Positions 9,616 to 18,726 are shown, counted from the first letter of the stretch. The stretch is 64,000 bases of DNA from Dinghuibacter silviterrae (GCF_004366355.1 NZ_SODV01000002.1:186001-250000), one strand, 5' to 3'. Made by a program: numbers and translations. The notes: a model not told the origin generated them from the sequence alone.

Positions 9616-11016
9616 ATGGACCAGACTTACAATGAAGAAGAACAGAAGAATCCTGAAAAGCCTCAGGACAAAAACGAGCGCGCTGGCGGGGAGGAACCCA
9701 AAAGTGAGGAACCGCCTAAAGGCGAAGAGGAACCAGGTGATCCAGAGCCATTGGATGATGGGCATTCAAAAGGCTTACTTTCAGTAGAAGCGATAGAATT
9801 CAAGGAGCTGCCTCTCGGAAAGGAGATGGACTGGTTCAAACAAGCGGTGAGCCGGTTTGTGGCCGGTGGCGCGTACTTAATTGCCGGCCAGCCGGGTATA
9901 GGAAAGTCGACCCTAACGACACAAATCGCGCTGGATCTTTCGCGGGCGGGTAAGCGAACGTTGATTATTCAGACGGAGCAGAGGAAGGAAGAACTTCGCC
10001 ACACGGTAACACACATGACAAAGCACTGGCCCGCCGAGCAACAAAAGCAGGCATTAAGGTTGATTGAACCGGAAAATGGGATTGAAAGCCTGGACCAGTT
10101 GCCCCTTTTCTTTGCCAAGGAGATAGCCAGCACCAAAGGAAGGTACCATGGGGTAAGCATGGTTGTTATTGACTCGGTACAGGGAAATGGACTTTCATCA
10201 GCGGCGACAAAGCAATACAATCAGCTGAATGAGTTCTGCCAACTGTGCAAGGCCGAAGAAATTACCGTATTCCTGGTGGCGCATGTAACAAAAAGCGGAG
10301 ATATCTCCGGCCCGAAGGATTTTGAGCATAATGTTGATTGTGTTTTAATGATCAATAGGTTGCTACGGGGGAGCCGTCCCACAACCGTTACCAAAAACCG
10401 CTTTGGATACACATCCGGGAAGATCATCCCTTTGGAGATAGATAAAGAGACCAGGTGGTTAAAACTGTCTCCATACAACGTTACAGCCAACAGTGTAGCA
10501 AGGACATATCTGGGTCCTAAAATTGGCGTGGCTGAAGTCCAGGTAATGATTTCTTTGCCGCCACCCGAATCAAAAGGGTCCATTACTACACAAATAGTGG
10601 CCAAAAAGGGGATACAACAGCTTATGCCTATCATTGCTCAAATTCTCGATGCAGAGCACGAACAATTGAGGCTCGCCATTAACTGCAAAATGCCAAGGAT
10701 CGATCATTATAGTCCATTAGCCGACATGGCGACGGGTATGGCATTAACGGCCGCTTATATACATAAGGACATCCCAGAACATTTTTTGTTTCTTGGTCAG
10801 ATTGATTTACAAGGTAAAGTAAGGGATGTGCCCGGTGATCTTTTAAGGGAACTTTTAGAACAGATCAAGGCAGGGCATATCACATTACCGCTTCGGATAT
10901 ATTGCCCCAAAGAAGTCGCGGCGCAATTCCTGGAACAGATAGAAGACCTGGAGATTGTAGGTTGTGAGCAGTTTGAAGACGCGGTGTTTGACTTATGGCC
11001 GGATTTGAGGAAATGA
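9616..11016 (+). CDS. RadA-like ATPase lacking the zinc finger
   Basis: A 466-residue RecA-fold ATPase related to the recombination factor RadA/Sms, which drives branch migration. The usual N-terminal C4 zinc finger is absent. Instead residues 1-50 are rich in Glu, Lys, Pro and Gly and are probably disordered. The ATPase core has Walker A GQPGIGKST (Lys about 97), Walker B MVVIDSVQ and the RadA signature KNRFG (about 260-264). The C-terminal domain (about 330-450) keeps the Lon-like layout, with SPLADMATGMALTAA and GQIDLQGKVRDV. The gene stands alone between two terminators. It is probably a paralog of a housekeeping radA elsewhere, with a changed DNA or partner interaction; that is inference. 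Base composition is less GC-rich than its neighbours. Confidence 0.82.
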   Translation: MDQTYNEEEQKNPEKPQDKNERAGGEEPKSEEPPKGEEEPGDPEPLDDGHSKGLLSVEAIEFKELPLGKEMDWFKQAVSRFVAGGAYLIAGQPGIGKSTLTTQIALDLSRAGKRTLIIQTEQRKEELRHTVTHMTKHWPAEQQKQALRLIEPENGIESLDQLPLFFAKEIASTKGRYHGVSMVVIDSVQGNGLSSAATKQYNQLNEFCQLCKAEEITVFLVAHVTKSGDISGPKDFEHNVDCVLMINRLLRGSRPTTVTKNRFGYTSGKIIPLEIDKETRWLKLSPYNVTANSVARTYLGPKIGVAEVQVMISLPPPESKGSITTQIVAKKGIQQLMPIIAQILDAEHEQLRLAINCKMPRIDHYSPLADMATGMALTAAYIHKDIPEHFLFLGQIDLQGKVRDVPGDLLRELLEQIKAGHITLPLRIYCPKEVAAQFLEQIEDLEIVGCEQFEDAVFDLWPDLRK

Positions 11017-11052
11017 ACCAGGAGTGAGGACGAGGGAGGGCACGGGCGGGTC

Positions 11053-11085
11053 AGGGCCTGCACCAGGAGGTGTGGGCCCTTTTTT
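11053..11085 (+). terminator. Intrinsic terminator after the RadA-like gene
   Basis: An 11-bp stem with two G-T wobbles (arms 11053-11063 and 11070-11080, loop of 6) runs into a six-T tract. It ends 15 bp before the AraC-family start. Confidence 0.85.
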
Positions 11086-11100
11086 GTATATTGGTGGTGT

Positions 11101-12036
11101 ATGATCATGGAGGAATTCCCGGACATTACCTGGCTGAAAGGCCAGATCGACAGGCGGTTTGAAAACCGGCTGGGGTGGGGGAACTGCGTGTTGGACACGG
11201 AAGGTTTTCCGAGCGTAATTATCCACACGAAGACCAGAGAATGCTACCGGCCGGACGTAAAAGGGCCCTTTTCTTTTTTCCTCAACATACGGGGCAGCAG
11301 TATTTGCAGTGTGGACCGGCGGGCGAGCCGTATCGATACGGATAGTTATTTTGTGAGCAACAATGCGCAGCAGTATACTTTACAAGTGGAAAAGGGCTCC
11401 GATACGGAAACCTTTAATATCCATTTTGGGGAATTTTTTGCGGCGTCGGTATTGAATGCGCTGGTGACGCCGGCGGACCGGATTTTGGAGAACGGGAGGG
11501 ATGCGGAATTGTCTCCTGTTTTGTTTTTCAATCAACTTCACAGGAGAGACGTTGTCTTTAACGAGTTGGTTAATAGGCTGATGCGTGGTGGGATTGATAG
11601 ACTCTTTTTTGAGGAACAGTTGTCGGCTCTTTTGGAATACCACTTACAGCAGCACCGGCATATTGCTTCGCGCGTAAATAAGCTGCCACCGGTCAAGGTG
11701 GCTATCCGCGTGGAATTGTACAAACGGCTTTCGCGGGCTATGGACGCCATACATGCGGGTTTCGATAAGGTCTTGAGTCTTGATGTGTTGGCCGTGGAAG
11801 CCAGTCTTTCCAAATATCATTTCCTGCGCCTGTTCCGGCAGGCGTATGGCGTGTCCCCGCATCAGTATATGCAGCAGTTGCGGATGGAAAAGGCGAAAGT
11901 CCTGCTATCTCGTACGCAGATCCCGGTCGCTGACTTGGCCGGTTTGCTGGGATATAAGGATGGGCCGTCGTTTAGCCGGTTATTTTTCCAACGAATGGGT
12001 ATTTATCCTACGCAGTACAGGGCGTCTTCAAAATAG
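11101..12036 (+). CDS. AraC-family transcriptional regulator
   Basis: A 311-residue regulator. The first 200 residues form an unassigned sensor region. The C-terminal 100 residues are an AraC/XylS double helix-turn-helix, with the first helix around LDVLAVEASLSKYHFLRLF and the conserved second-motif region VADLAGLLGYKDGPSFSRLF followed by GIYPTQYR. A second ATG two codons in (11107) is an equally possible start. No transmembrane segment is visible, so it acts in the cytoplasm. It is followed after 52 bp by a membrane protein and then GH92, in the same direction, so those genes are candidate targets. The effector is unknown. Confidence 0.9.
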   Translation: MIMEEFPDITWLKGQIDRRFENRLGWGNCVLDTEGFPSVIIHTKTRECYRPDVKGPFSFFLNIRGSSICSVDRRASRIDTDSYFVSNNAQQYTLQVEKGSDTETFNIHFGEFFAASVLNALVTPADRILENGRDAELSPVLFFNQLHRRDVVFNELVNRLMRGGIDRLFFEEQLSALLEYHLQQHRHIASRVNKLPPVKVAIRVELYKRLSRAMDAIHAGFDKVLSLDVLAVEASLSKYHFLRLFRQAYGVSPHQYMQQLRMEKAKVLLSRTQIPVADLAGLLGYKDGPSFSRLFFQRMGIYPTQYRASSK

Positions 12037-12088
12037 CAATTTTGGCTATCGTGCCGGGCGTGCCGGGGTCGATCTTTACGCAAAAAAA

Positions 12089-12685
12089 ATGAATTACCGG
12101 TTTCTTACGGCGGTATTGGTGGTTGCCTGGATCGCGATCATCAGCGGGCTGGCGGTGAATGGTTTTTTTGCCGATTTCACAAAGCTGCCCCCCCGTCTCC
12201 CGTTTGCCCTGCTGATCCCATTGCCCGTGGTTTTGGCGGTGGCTTATTCAAAAAGGGGGACGCAGTGGCTGCGGAGCCTGCCGCCGCAATGGTTGATCTA
12301 CATACAGACGATGCGCATCCTGGTGGAAATCGGGCTTTGGCTGGCGGTAAGCTTTGCCCTGCTCCCGGTTCAAATGAGCTTTGAAGGGAGGAATTTCGAC
12401 GTGTTGACGGGACTCATGGCGATACCGGTGGGGTACTTTGTTTTTGTAAAACGCACCTGGCCGCGGGGAATAGCCCTGGTGTTCAATATCGGTGGGCTGT
12501 TGTTGCTGACGAATGCCTTGGCGTTAGGGGTGTTGTCGATGCCCTTGCCCATAAGGATGTTTCACAATGCACCGGACAGCGGGTTGCTGGCCAGGTTCCC
12601 GTATATTTTCCTGCCGGGCGTTTTGGTGCCGCTGGCGTATACCGGTCATATATTTTCTTTGCGTCAGTGGGGGTTGAAGGTGTAG
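12089..12685 (+). CDS. Unknown multi-pass membrane protein
   Basis: I do not recognise a family. The ATG at 12089 follows a run of A and gives 198 residues with about five or six hydrophobic helices, for example near 5-27, 38-55, 75-97, 105-123, 130-150 and 170-190. The open frame extends upstream into the AraC gene, but the upstream part is arginine-rich and reads as a shadow. It lies 52 bp after the AraC gene and 8 bp before the GH92 gene, so it is probably co-transcribed. No catalytic motif is visible. A small inner-membrane protein linked to sensing or transport is possible but unproven. Confidence 0.7.
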   Translation: MNYRFLTAVLVVAWIAIISGLAVNGFFADFTKLPPRLPFALLIPLPVVLAVAYSKRGTQWLRSLPPQWLIYIQTMRILVEIGLWLAVSFALLPVQMSFEGRNFDVLTGLMAIPVGYFVFVKRTWPRGIALVFNIGGLLLLTNALALGVLSMPLPIRMFHNAPDSGLLARFPYIFLPGVLVPLAYTGHIFSLRQWGLKV

Positions 12686-12693
12686 ATTTGACC

Positions 12694-14817
12694 ATGGGTA
12701 GATATACAGCCTTTTTATGGCTTTGTTGTATAACGATAGGAGTGCACGCGCAAAAGCGGCCTTTTGACTATGTAAATCCGCTGCTGGGCACCGCTACCTT
12801 GTGGGACAGCGCGGATATTGGCTACAAACCGACCCACCGGACCTGGGGGGCGGAAGTTTTCCCGGGGGCGTCCGTTCCCAACGCGATGGTGCAACTGACA
12901 CCGGTGACCCAATTCCACAGCGGGTCGGGCTATCAGTACGAGGATACGGTGATCTATGGTTTTGCCCACACGAGCAAGGGGCATTGGAACCTTTGTTATG
13001 TTCCCCTGCTGCCGGTGACCGGGGCAGTGGAGGCGGATGACTTTGCCTCGGGCTATAGCCATGCACGGGAGTCGGCCCATCCCGGGTTTTACCAGGTTTT
13101 TCTCCAACGGTACGGGGTCAACGCCGAGCTGACATCGACGCTTCGCTGCGCCTACCACCGGTATACTTTTCTGCAAGGGCGGTCTGAAGAGGTGATCGCA
13201 GATTTGTCCCGGTCGAACGAACGGGTGAAACGGTGGTCCATCGGGCAGGAGGGGGACAGTGCTTTTACGGGCTTTCAGGAGGCGGGGGAAAAGATCTATT
13301 TCTACGCGGAGGCCAGCCACCCTATCCAAAGGATAGACTCCCTGGAGGGTAAGAACGGACCGGTGCCCGTAGTGCATTTCGCCGGCCGGACGGGGCCGCT
13401 GGAGCTGCGCATCGGTTTTTCTTTTGTCAGCATCGACAACGCCCGGGAGAACCTGCACGCGGAAATAGGACAGAAATCCTTTGCGGTGGTCCGTCACCAG
13501 GCGGAGGAGACCTGGAACCGGTTGTTGTCAAAGATCACCGTGACCGGTGGCAGCGAGCGGCAAAAGACGCTCTTCTATTCTTGTCTTTACCGGTCCTTTT
13601 TGTGGCCCGCTTTGAGGAGCGACGTCAACGGTGATTTTACCGACAAAAGCGGGAAGGTTGTCAACAAGGGGTTCAACTACTATACCGAGCCGTCCCTTTG
13701 GGATGACTACCGGAACAAGGACGTACTGTTGGGGCTTTTGACCCCCGATGTATGCCGGGACGTCATCCGGTCGTTGATCGATAAGGGGGAAAAGACGGGT
13801 TTTATGCCGACCTTTTTCCACGGTGACCATGCCGCGCCTTTTATCGCGGGGAGCTACCTGAGGGGTATCCGGGACTACGACATACAAAGCGCCTATCATC
13901 TTTTGTTGCGGAATGCAACGGTGGAAGGCGGGACCCGGCCCTACATCCAGGAGTATATGGACAAGGGATATGTGTCCACGCCGGTCGTCGACCACCCGGT
14001 CATCGAGACGGTGGCAAAGGCCGGTACCACCAAGACCCTGGAGTATGCTTATGACGACTATGCGGTTGCCCTGCTGGCGAGGGCGCTGGGGGATACCGCG
14101 AACGACCGGATGCTGATGAAACGGACGTCGAATTACAAAAATGTGTTCGACCCGGGCATGAAGTTGATGCGGGGTCGCCTCGCTAACGGAGATTGGGTTA
14201 CGCCGTTCGATCCAAAGTATCCTTACTACGAGTATATGTACCGGGAAGCCAACGGCTGGCAGTCTTCCTTTTTTGCACCCCAGGATCCAAAGGGGCTTGT
14301 CGCCCTCTACGGCGGTCCCAGGGCATGCGAACAAAAACTGGATTCGTTTTTTTCCATACCCTGGGACGGCGTAGAAGCGTATAATATTTCCGGCTTTATC
14401 GGGCAATACTGCCAGGGCAACCAACCCGACCACAGCACGCCCTTCATGTATTATTTCACGGGACGGCAGGAAAAAGCCCAGGTGATTCTGGACAGCATCC
14501 TTCATCATTTTTATGGGATGGGTAAGTACGGGCTGGCCTACGCGGGTATGGACGATGCGGGGGAAATGTCCTCCTGGTATGTGTTCAATGCCATGGGTTT
14601 TTATCCCTTCTCGCCGGCCGATCCCGACTACATCGTATCGGTGCCCCTGTTTGACAAGGTAGTCATCCGGACGGGTCCGTCATTTACGATCGTCAAAAGT
14701 GGCGCCGGCCGGAAGATCACGCGGGTCACCTACAATGGACAGCCCATCGCGGGATACTTTATCGGAGACACCTTGCTAAAAAACGGCGGGGTGTTGGAGG
14801 TCAGAACCGGAAAGTAA
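12694..14817 (+). CDS. GH92 alpha-mannosidase-family protein with GNQPD in place of GNEPS
   Basis: A secreted member of GH92, the calcium-dependent inverting alpha-mannosidase family, with 707 residues. The start at 12694 (MGRYTAFLWLCC) gives a signal peptide ending VHAQ; nine further upstream codons have no support. Recognisable blocks are YVNPLLGTAT near the N-terminus, GEKTGFMP, EYAYDDYAVALLA (about 450) and GMDDAGEMSSWYVFNAMGFYP (about 619-639). The family motif GNEPSHH, whose Glu is the general acid, reads GNQPDHS here with Gln at about 577. I recall that a GH92 enzyme that uncaps mannose-1-phosphate diesters also has Gln there, because phosphate leaves without protonation. Phosphomannan uncapping is therefore a reasonable prediction. 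The 3' end overlaps the convergent receptor gene by 17 bp. Confidence 0.88.
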   Translation: MGRYTAFLWLCCITIGVHAQKRPFDYVNPLLGTATLWDSADIGYKPTHRTWGAEVFPGASVPNAMVQLTPVTQFHSGSGYQYEDTVIYGFAHTSKGHWNLCYVPLLPVTGAVEADDFASGYSHARESAHPGFYQVFLQRYGVNAELTSTLRCAYHRYTFLQGRSEEVIADLSRSNERVKRWSIGQEGDSAFTGFQEAGEKIYFYAEASHPIQRIDSLEGKNGPVPVVHFAGRTGPLELRIGFSFVSIDNARENLHAEIGQKSFAVVRHQAEETWNRLLSKITVTGGSERQKTLFYSCLYRSFLWPALRSDVNGDFTDKSGKVVNKGFNYYTEPSLWDDYRNKDVLLGLLTPDVCRDVIRSLIDKGEKTGFMPTFFHGDHAAPFIAGSYLRGIRDYDIQSAYHLLLRNATVEGGTRPYIQEYMDKGYVSTPVVDHPVIETVAKAGTTKTLEYAYDDYAVALLARALGDTANDRMLMKRTSNYKNVFDPGMKLMRGRLANGDWVTPFDPKYPYYEYMYREANGWQSSFFAPQDPKGLVALYGGPRACEQKLDSFFSIPWDGVEAYNISGFIGQYCQGNQPDHSTPFMYYFTGRQEKAQVILDSILHHFYGMGKYGLAYAGMDDAGEMSSWYVFNAMGFYPFSPADPDYIVSVPLFDKVVIRTGPSFTIVKSGAGRKITRVTYNGQPIAGYFIGDTLLKNGGVLEVRTGK

Positions 14818-16993
14818 TGCTCCCGTTGATGGCGCGCGGTTGTTGCGGATTGACCGTGTACCAGCCGATCCAGTATCTTTCATTGGCCAGGTTGTGCACG
14901 TTCGCCGACAAACGAAAGCGACCGGTATCATAAAAGACCGAAGCATTCATCACGGTGTAGGCAGGGAGGAAGAACTGTCCCTCGCTGACGCTGTTTTCGA
15001 CCAGGCTCTTCCCGGCATAGTTGCCCCCGAAACCCACACCAAGGCCTTTGACGGCGCCCCTCAAAAAACGGTAGCTGAGCCAGAGGTTGGCCATATCCTG
15101 TGGGCCGGCGCTGTTGGGTCTCAGACCGTTTACATCCGCATCGGCATTGGTGTACTTTGCATCGTTGTGCGCATAACCGGCGGTGATGTTGAGACCGTAA
15201 AGGGGATTGGCGTTTACTTCCACTTCGACGCCTTTGCTGACTTCCGTGCCGTTTTGTACCTGGAAGTTGGGATGGTCGACATCGGTGCGCAGGATATGGC
15301 TCACCTGTATGTCGTAATAGCTCACGGTGCCGTTTAACCGCCCGTCAAACAGGTTCATCTTTATACCGCCTTCCCATTGGTTTGCCTGCTCCGGTTTGAA
15401 GCTATGCCCTTGGTAGTCCACTCCGGTTTCGTTGGTAAAACCATTTTGATAGTTGCTGAAGACCGAAAGCCGGTCCTTTAGCAACTGGTAGACCACGCCA
15501 AACTTCGGCGACAGCGCGGTCTGCTGGTAGCCTCCGCTGGTGGTGCCATCTTCGGGATTGTAGTTGCCTTTGAAGTCGTAGTGATCCACGCGTAACGCCG
15601 CGTTGAGGATCAATCGGTCGGTGATGTTGATCACGTCCGAGGCATAGGCGCCGGAGATATAGGTCTTGTTCGAGAGCACGTATGGATAGGGATCCGCCGG
15701 ACTGTTGGCATAAGCGGAGTCGACCTTAGCCTTGTTAAAGTTGTCGTAGTTAGGGATGGCTCCGGTGGTGGGGATGATGTCAAAAAGGTCTGCGGCGGCT
15801 TGTCCGTTCACTGTGCCCATGAATTCATGATAGCGGACGTTGACATTGTAGTTGTAAAAATCGGCGCCCACCAATAAGCGGTGTTTCAAAAACCCGGTCG
15901 AAAATCTCCCCACGACATTTTCCTGGATGTCCAGCGTCTGGTCGGTCCCGTCGATCGTCCACACGTTCCGGGAAATCTGCGTGTTCCCCGGGAGCAGGTA
16001 GAAATAAGGCATCGGACCATAGGAACTTGTATTTACGGAGGTGACGGTAGTTTGGGAGGTCCAGTTACGCGCCAGCTTATAGTTCATCTGACCCGTAACG
16101 TTCAGGTTAGAGGACGTCATCGACAGGTCATTGCTGATATAGGAACGGTGGTAGTCCAAGTTCAGCTTATCGGCGCTGTTCACCCCGAGCTGGGCGACCG
16201 TCGTATTGAAGAAAAAGGTCTGGGGCGTCGTTCCCTGAGACTGGTACAGCTCGGCATCAAGGGCAAACGACAAACGGTCGCTGGCCTTGTAGGACAGGCT
16301 GGGCGCCACAAAGACATCCTTGTGAAAACCCGCGTCCTGCCAGGATTTCTGGGTGTTCAGCGCGGCATTGACCCGGAACAGCAGTTTGCCCGCCGTGTCG
16401 AGGGGCGTATTGACGTCGGCCGTCAGCCGGTTGTATCCGAAGCTCCCGCCCGTATAGGAAACCTCACCCCCCGCGTGGTCAAAGGGTTTTTTTGTCACCC
16501 GGTTGATCAGCCCGCCAAAAGAAGTGACCGCGCTGCCAAACAAGGTCGCCGAAGGCCCTTTCAGGACCTCCACGCTTTCGATATTGGCGTTGTCGATGGT
16601 CGTACTGACGTTGGCCGGGAGGCCGTTCCTCAGGTACGTATTGAGCTGGAACCCCCGCAGGACAAAAGAGCTGCCGTTCCCAAACCCCGACCGGTCGGTC
16701 GCTCCCCAAAGCTGGCTGGCCCCCGGTACGTTCTTCAGCGCGTCGTCCAGCGTGTAGACCGACTGGTCCGCCATAAGCCCCTTGGTCACGGTGGTGTATA
16801 CCTGCGGGTTTTCCAGGTCGTTCAAGGGCATTTTTGACGCGTCGTCGCTTCTAAGCGTGGCGTACCGTCCGGCCTTGCGGCTGGCGATCAGGATCTCTTT
16901 TAATTTTATCGTATCGCGCTGCTGGGCATAGCCCTTTCCGATCAGGCAAAAAAGGATGAATGTCGCGCCAAGGCGCGTCAGGTAGTGAAGCAT
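14801..16993 (-). CDS. TonB-dependent siderophore-type receptor
   Basis: A 730-residue outer-membrane receptor for energised uptake, most like the ferric-siderophore class. It has a signal peptide (about 1-23, ending GYAQ), a plug domain containing VPGASQLWG, FVLRGF and VEVLKGPSATLFG (about 85-165), then a long beta-barrel ending in SITFRF with the terminal Phe typical of outer-membrane barrels. Unlike the two SusC proteins here, it has no N-terminal carboxypeptidase-D-like domain and no SusD partner, which supports a small chelate as substrate rather than an oligosaccharide. It is monocistronic and convergent with GH92. I saw no convincing Fur box in the 150 bp upstream. Confidence 0.9.
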   Translation of the reverse strand: MLHYLTRLGATFILFCLIGKGYAQQRDTIKLKEILIASRKAGRYATLRSDDASKMPLNDLENPQVYTTVTKGLMADQSVYTLDDALKNVPGASQLWGATDRSGFGNGSSFVLRGFQLNTYLRNGLPANVSTTIDNANIESVEVLKGPSATLFGSAVTSFGGLINRVTKKPFDHAGGEVSYTGGSFGYNRLTADVNTPLDTAGKLLFRVNAALNTQKSWQDAGFHKDVFVAPSLSYKASDRLSFALDAELYQSQGTTPQTFFFNTTVAQLGVNSADKLNLDYHRSYISNDLSMTSSNLNVTGQMNYKLARNWTSQTTVTSVNTSSYGPMPYFYLLPGNTQISRNVWTIDGTDQTLDIQENVVGRFSTGFLKHRLLVGADFYNYNVNVRYHEFMGTVNGQAAADLFDIIPTTGAIPNYDNFNKAKVDSAYANSPADPYPYVLSNKTYISGAYASDVINITDRLILNAALRVDHYDFKGNYNPEDGTTSGGYQQTALSPKFGVVYQLLKDRLSVFSNYQNGFTNETGVDYQGHSFKPEQANQWEGGIKMNLFDGRLNGTVSYYDIQVSHILRTDVDHPNFQVQNGTEVSKGVEVEVNANPLYGLNITAGYAHNDAKYTNADADVNGLRPNSAGPQDMANLWLSYRFLRGAVKGLGVGFGGNYAGKSLVENSVSEGQFFLPAYTVMNASVFYDTGRFRLSANVHNLANERYWIGWYTVNPQQPRAINGSITFRF

Positions 16994-17123
16994 GGTGCTG
17001 GTTTTTTTTCGACAGCAAATGTCACGGTCTGTGGTTTCCCGGTCGCGACGGATTAGGAAATTGGTTTGCTAGATTGGGAAAAATACCCGGCGCAGGCAGT
17101 CCGAAAATATGTCGAGAAAAGCT

Positions 17124-17131
17124 TATATTTG
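17124..17131 (+). promoter_or_regulatory. Bacteroidota-type -7 element (TATATTTG)
   Basis: A match to TAnnTTTG 14 bp before the ATG at 17146. No good -33 element is present at the usual distance, so this is a tentative promoter. Confidence 0.45.
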
Positions 17132-17145
17132 ACCTAAGTATAGAA

Positions 17146-17496
17146 ATGAAATTCGATAGAAGAGTAGACATTCTTTTGAACGTCATCTTGCCGCTGTCCC
17201 TCGGTCTTTTTATCTATTGGTCCGCCCAACGGATCTCTATCCCTGCTGTCCTTAAGAATTATTTGCCCGATGGTTGCTGGGCGTATGCCTTTATATCGTC
17301 TATCCTGATTATCTGGGACAGGAAGGTAAACATACGCTGGATCACACCTGTATTTCTTTTGTCCGCTTGTTTCGAACTGTTGCAATACCGCCACCTGATA
17401 CCCGGGACCGGGGATGTAAAAGACGTGGCCGTTTATTTCTTGTTTTTTTCCATCGCTTTAATATTGAATCAGATATTTAGAACCTTATCTCACTGA
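17146..17496 (+). CDS. Small VanZ-like membrane protein
   Basis: A 116-residue protein with about four hydrophobic segments (near 9-27, 38-55, 65-82 and 92-110). The stretch CFELLQYRHLIPGTGDVKDV resembles the E-LQ...R..D..D core of VanZ-like proteins. That is a family resemblance only; no function in glycopeptide resistance should be read from it. The ATG at 17146 is preferred because it follows a TATATTTG element and because the upstream in-frame codons have no membrane or family character. It is separated by 2 bp from the next gene, so the two are probably co-transcribed. Confidence 0.65.
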   Translation: MKFDRRVDILLNVILPLSLGLFIYWSAQRISIPAVLKNYLPDGCWAYAFISSILIIWDRKVNIRWITPVFLLSACFELLQYRHLIPGTGDVKDVAVYFLFFSIALILNQIFRTLSH

Positions 17497-17498
17497 AA

Positions 17499-18131
17499 AT
17501 GCACAACACAAAAAAACACGTCTTTTCTTTTTGCTGCCTCGCGGCTTTTGCCTTTTTCGCCCTGGCATCTACCGTTAACAAGCTCCACATGGGCGCTTTT
17601 AATTACAGCAACAGCGTGGAAGACACCTCCGAAACGAGAAGTTACCTGTTGTTAAACGACGGTACAAAAGTGTACGGGGATAGAATCGTCTGGAAGGCCG
17701 GTTTGCTGCAAAAAAAGCAGATTAAAATCGACGACCAGGCCTTCCATAGCTCGGAAGTAACCGGATACCGCAGTGGTGCCACTTTTTATGGACGGGTGGG
17801 GAATGAATTCGTTCAAAGGATCGTGCGTGGCAAAATAAACGTGTATGTCCAGTTTACAGAAGTGACGAATACCACCACCGACCACAACGGTTTTACCCAT
17901 TCCTATAGCTATACCAGAACAGACTACTATGCACAAAAAGGAGACTTCGCGCCCTTGGTGGGTTTTGCCAACAAAACCGATATCATGAGGCTTGTTGCCG
18001 GTTGCCCTGTAGCGGTGGCCATGGCAGATAAGAGCTATCACCAGCTGAGCAAGTCGGTACGGCATAATCGCAATTATATGAATGAAATTTTCGAGACGTA
18101 TAATAATGATTGTAAGCCGGTGAATCCATGA
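17499..18131 (+). CDS. Exported protein of unknown function
   Basis: I do not recognise it. It has 210 residues with an N-terminal hydrophobic segment (about 8-25) that looks like a signal peptide or anchor. The rest is polar and probably beta-rich, with YLLLNDGTKVYGDRIVW and a Thr/Ser/Tyr-rich stretch near 125-145. It begins 2 bp after the VanZ-like gene. No catalytic motif or lipobox is visible. The two small proteins may form a membrane-associated pair, but nothing shows what they do. Confidence 0.65.
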   Translation: MHNTKKHVFSFCCLAAFAFFALASTVNKLHMGAFNYSNSVEDTSETRSYLLLNDGTKVYGDRIVWKAGLLQKKQIKIDDQAFHSSEVTGYRSGATFYGRVGNEFVQRIVRGKINVYVQFTEVTNTTTDHNGFTHSYSYTRTDYYAQKGDFAPLVGFANKTDIMRLVAGCPVAVAMADKSYHQLSKSVRHNRNYMNEIFETYNNDCKPVNP

Positions 18132-18232
18132 ATTTTCGGCGGCGGCACTTAATCCATCATTTTTTAGTTTGAAAAATTTAATATGGGAATGCAGTTTGCT
18201 TTGACTAATATCAAACCATAAAAGTCCATTTT

Positions 18233-18709
18233 ATGCAAAAGATCAGCCCTTTCTTATGGTTCGACAACAACGCCGAAGAAGCCATGAACTTCTATCTTTC
18301 GGTTTTTAAGAACTCGAAAGTGATCAGGGTTGCGTACAACTCGCCCGGGGCACCCGGGCCTGAAGGCGTCTTGCTGGTGGCAACCATCGAGCTGGAAGGA
18401 CAGCAAATCACTTTGATGAACGGCGGACCCGGTCATCCCTTGACGGATGCGCTCTCTCTTATGGTCAACTGTGTCTCGCAAGGAGAAGTGGATTACTATT
18501 GGGATGGGCTCCTCGCGGGTGGCGGCAAAGAGATTGCCTGCGGTTGGTTGAAAGACAGGTTTGGACTTTATTGGCAGGTGACGCCGGTCATGTTACCCGA
18601 GCTTCTTGGTGGGCCGGATAAGGCAAAGGCGGGGCGGGTGATGCAGGCGATGATGAAGATGGTTAAGTTGGATATTGGAGCGTTGAAGGCGGCGGCGGAT
18701 GCTAAGTAG
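18233..18709 (+). CDS. VOC-superfamily PhnB-like protein
   Basis: A cytoplasmic protein of 158 residues with the glyoxalase/bleomycin-resistance (VOC) fold in its PhnB-like form. The start SPFLWFDNNAEEAMNFYLSVF, the central ITLMNGGPGHP and the closing DRFGLYWQVTP are typical of the group often annotated as 3-demethylubiquinone methyltransferase-like. Such proteins are small metal-binding dimers of mostly unknown role, so the methyltransferase name is not adopted. It stands alone and is convergent with the NHL-repeat lipoprotein, with 17 bp between their stops. Confidence 0.87.
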   Translation: MQKISPFLWFDNNAEEAMNFYLSVFKNSKVIRVAYNSPGAPGPEGVLLVATIELEGQQITLMNGGPGHPLTDALSLMVNCVSQGEVDYYWDGLLAGGGKEIACGWLKDRFGLYWQVTPVMLPELLGGPDKAKAGRVMQAMMKMVKLDIGALKAAADAK

Positions 18710-18726
18710 CGTGCGGCGGGGCCTTG

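Noticed and set aside
15881-16837. 318-codon plus-strand open frame over the TonB receptor
   Set aside because: Antisense shadow; the minus-strand receptor has a signal peptide, plug and barrel.
17146-17496. Glycopeptide resistance role for the VanZ-like protein
   Set aside because: Only a short motif resembles VanZ, and no vanH/A/X genes are present; VanZ-like proteins are widespread without resistance.
18233-18709. Ubiquinone methyltransferase name for the PhnB-like protein
   Set aside because: The fold is VOC with no SAM-binding motif; the methyltransferase name is a historical annotation.
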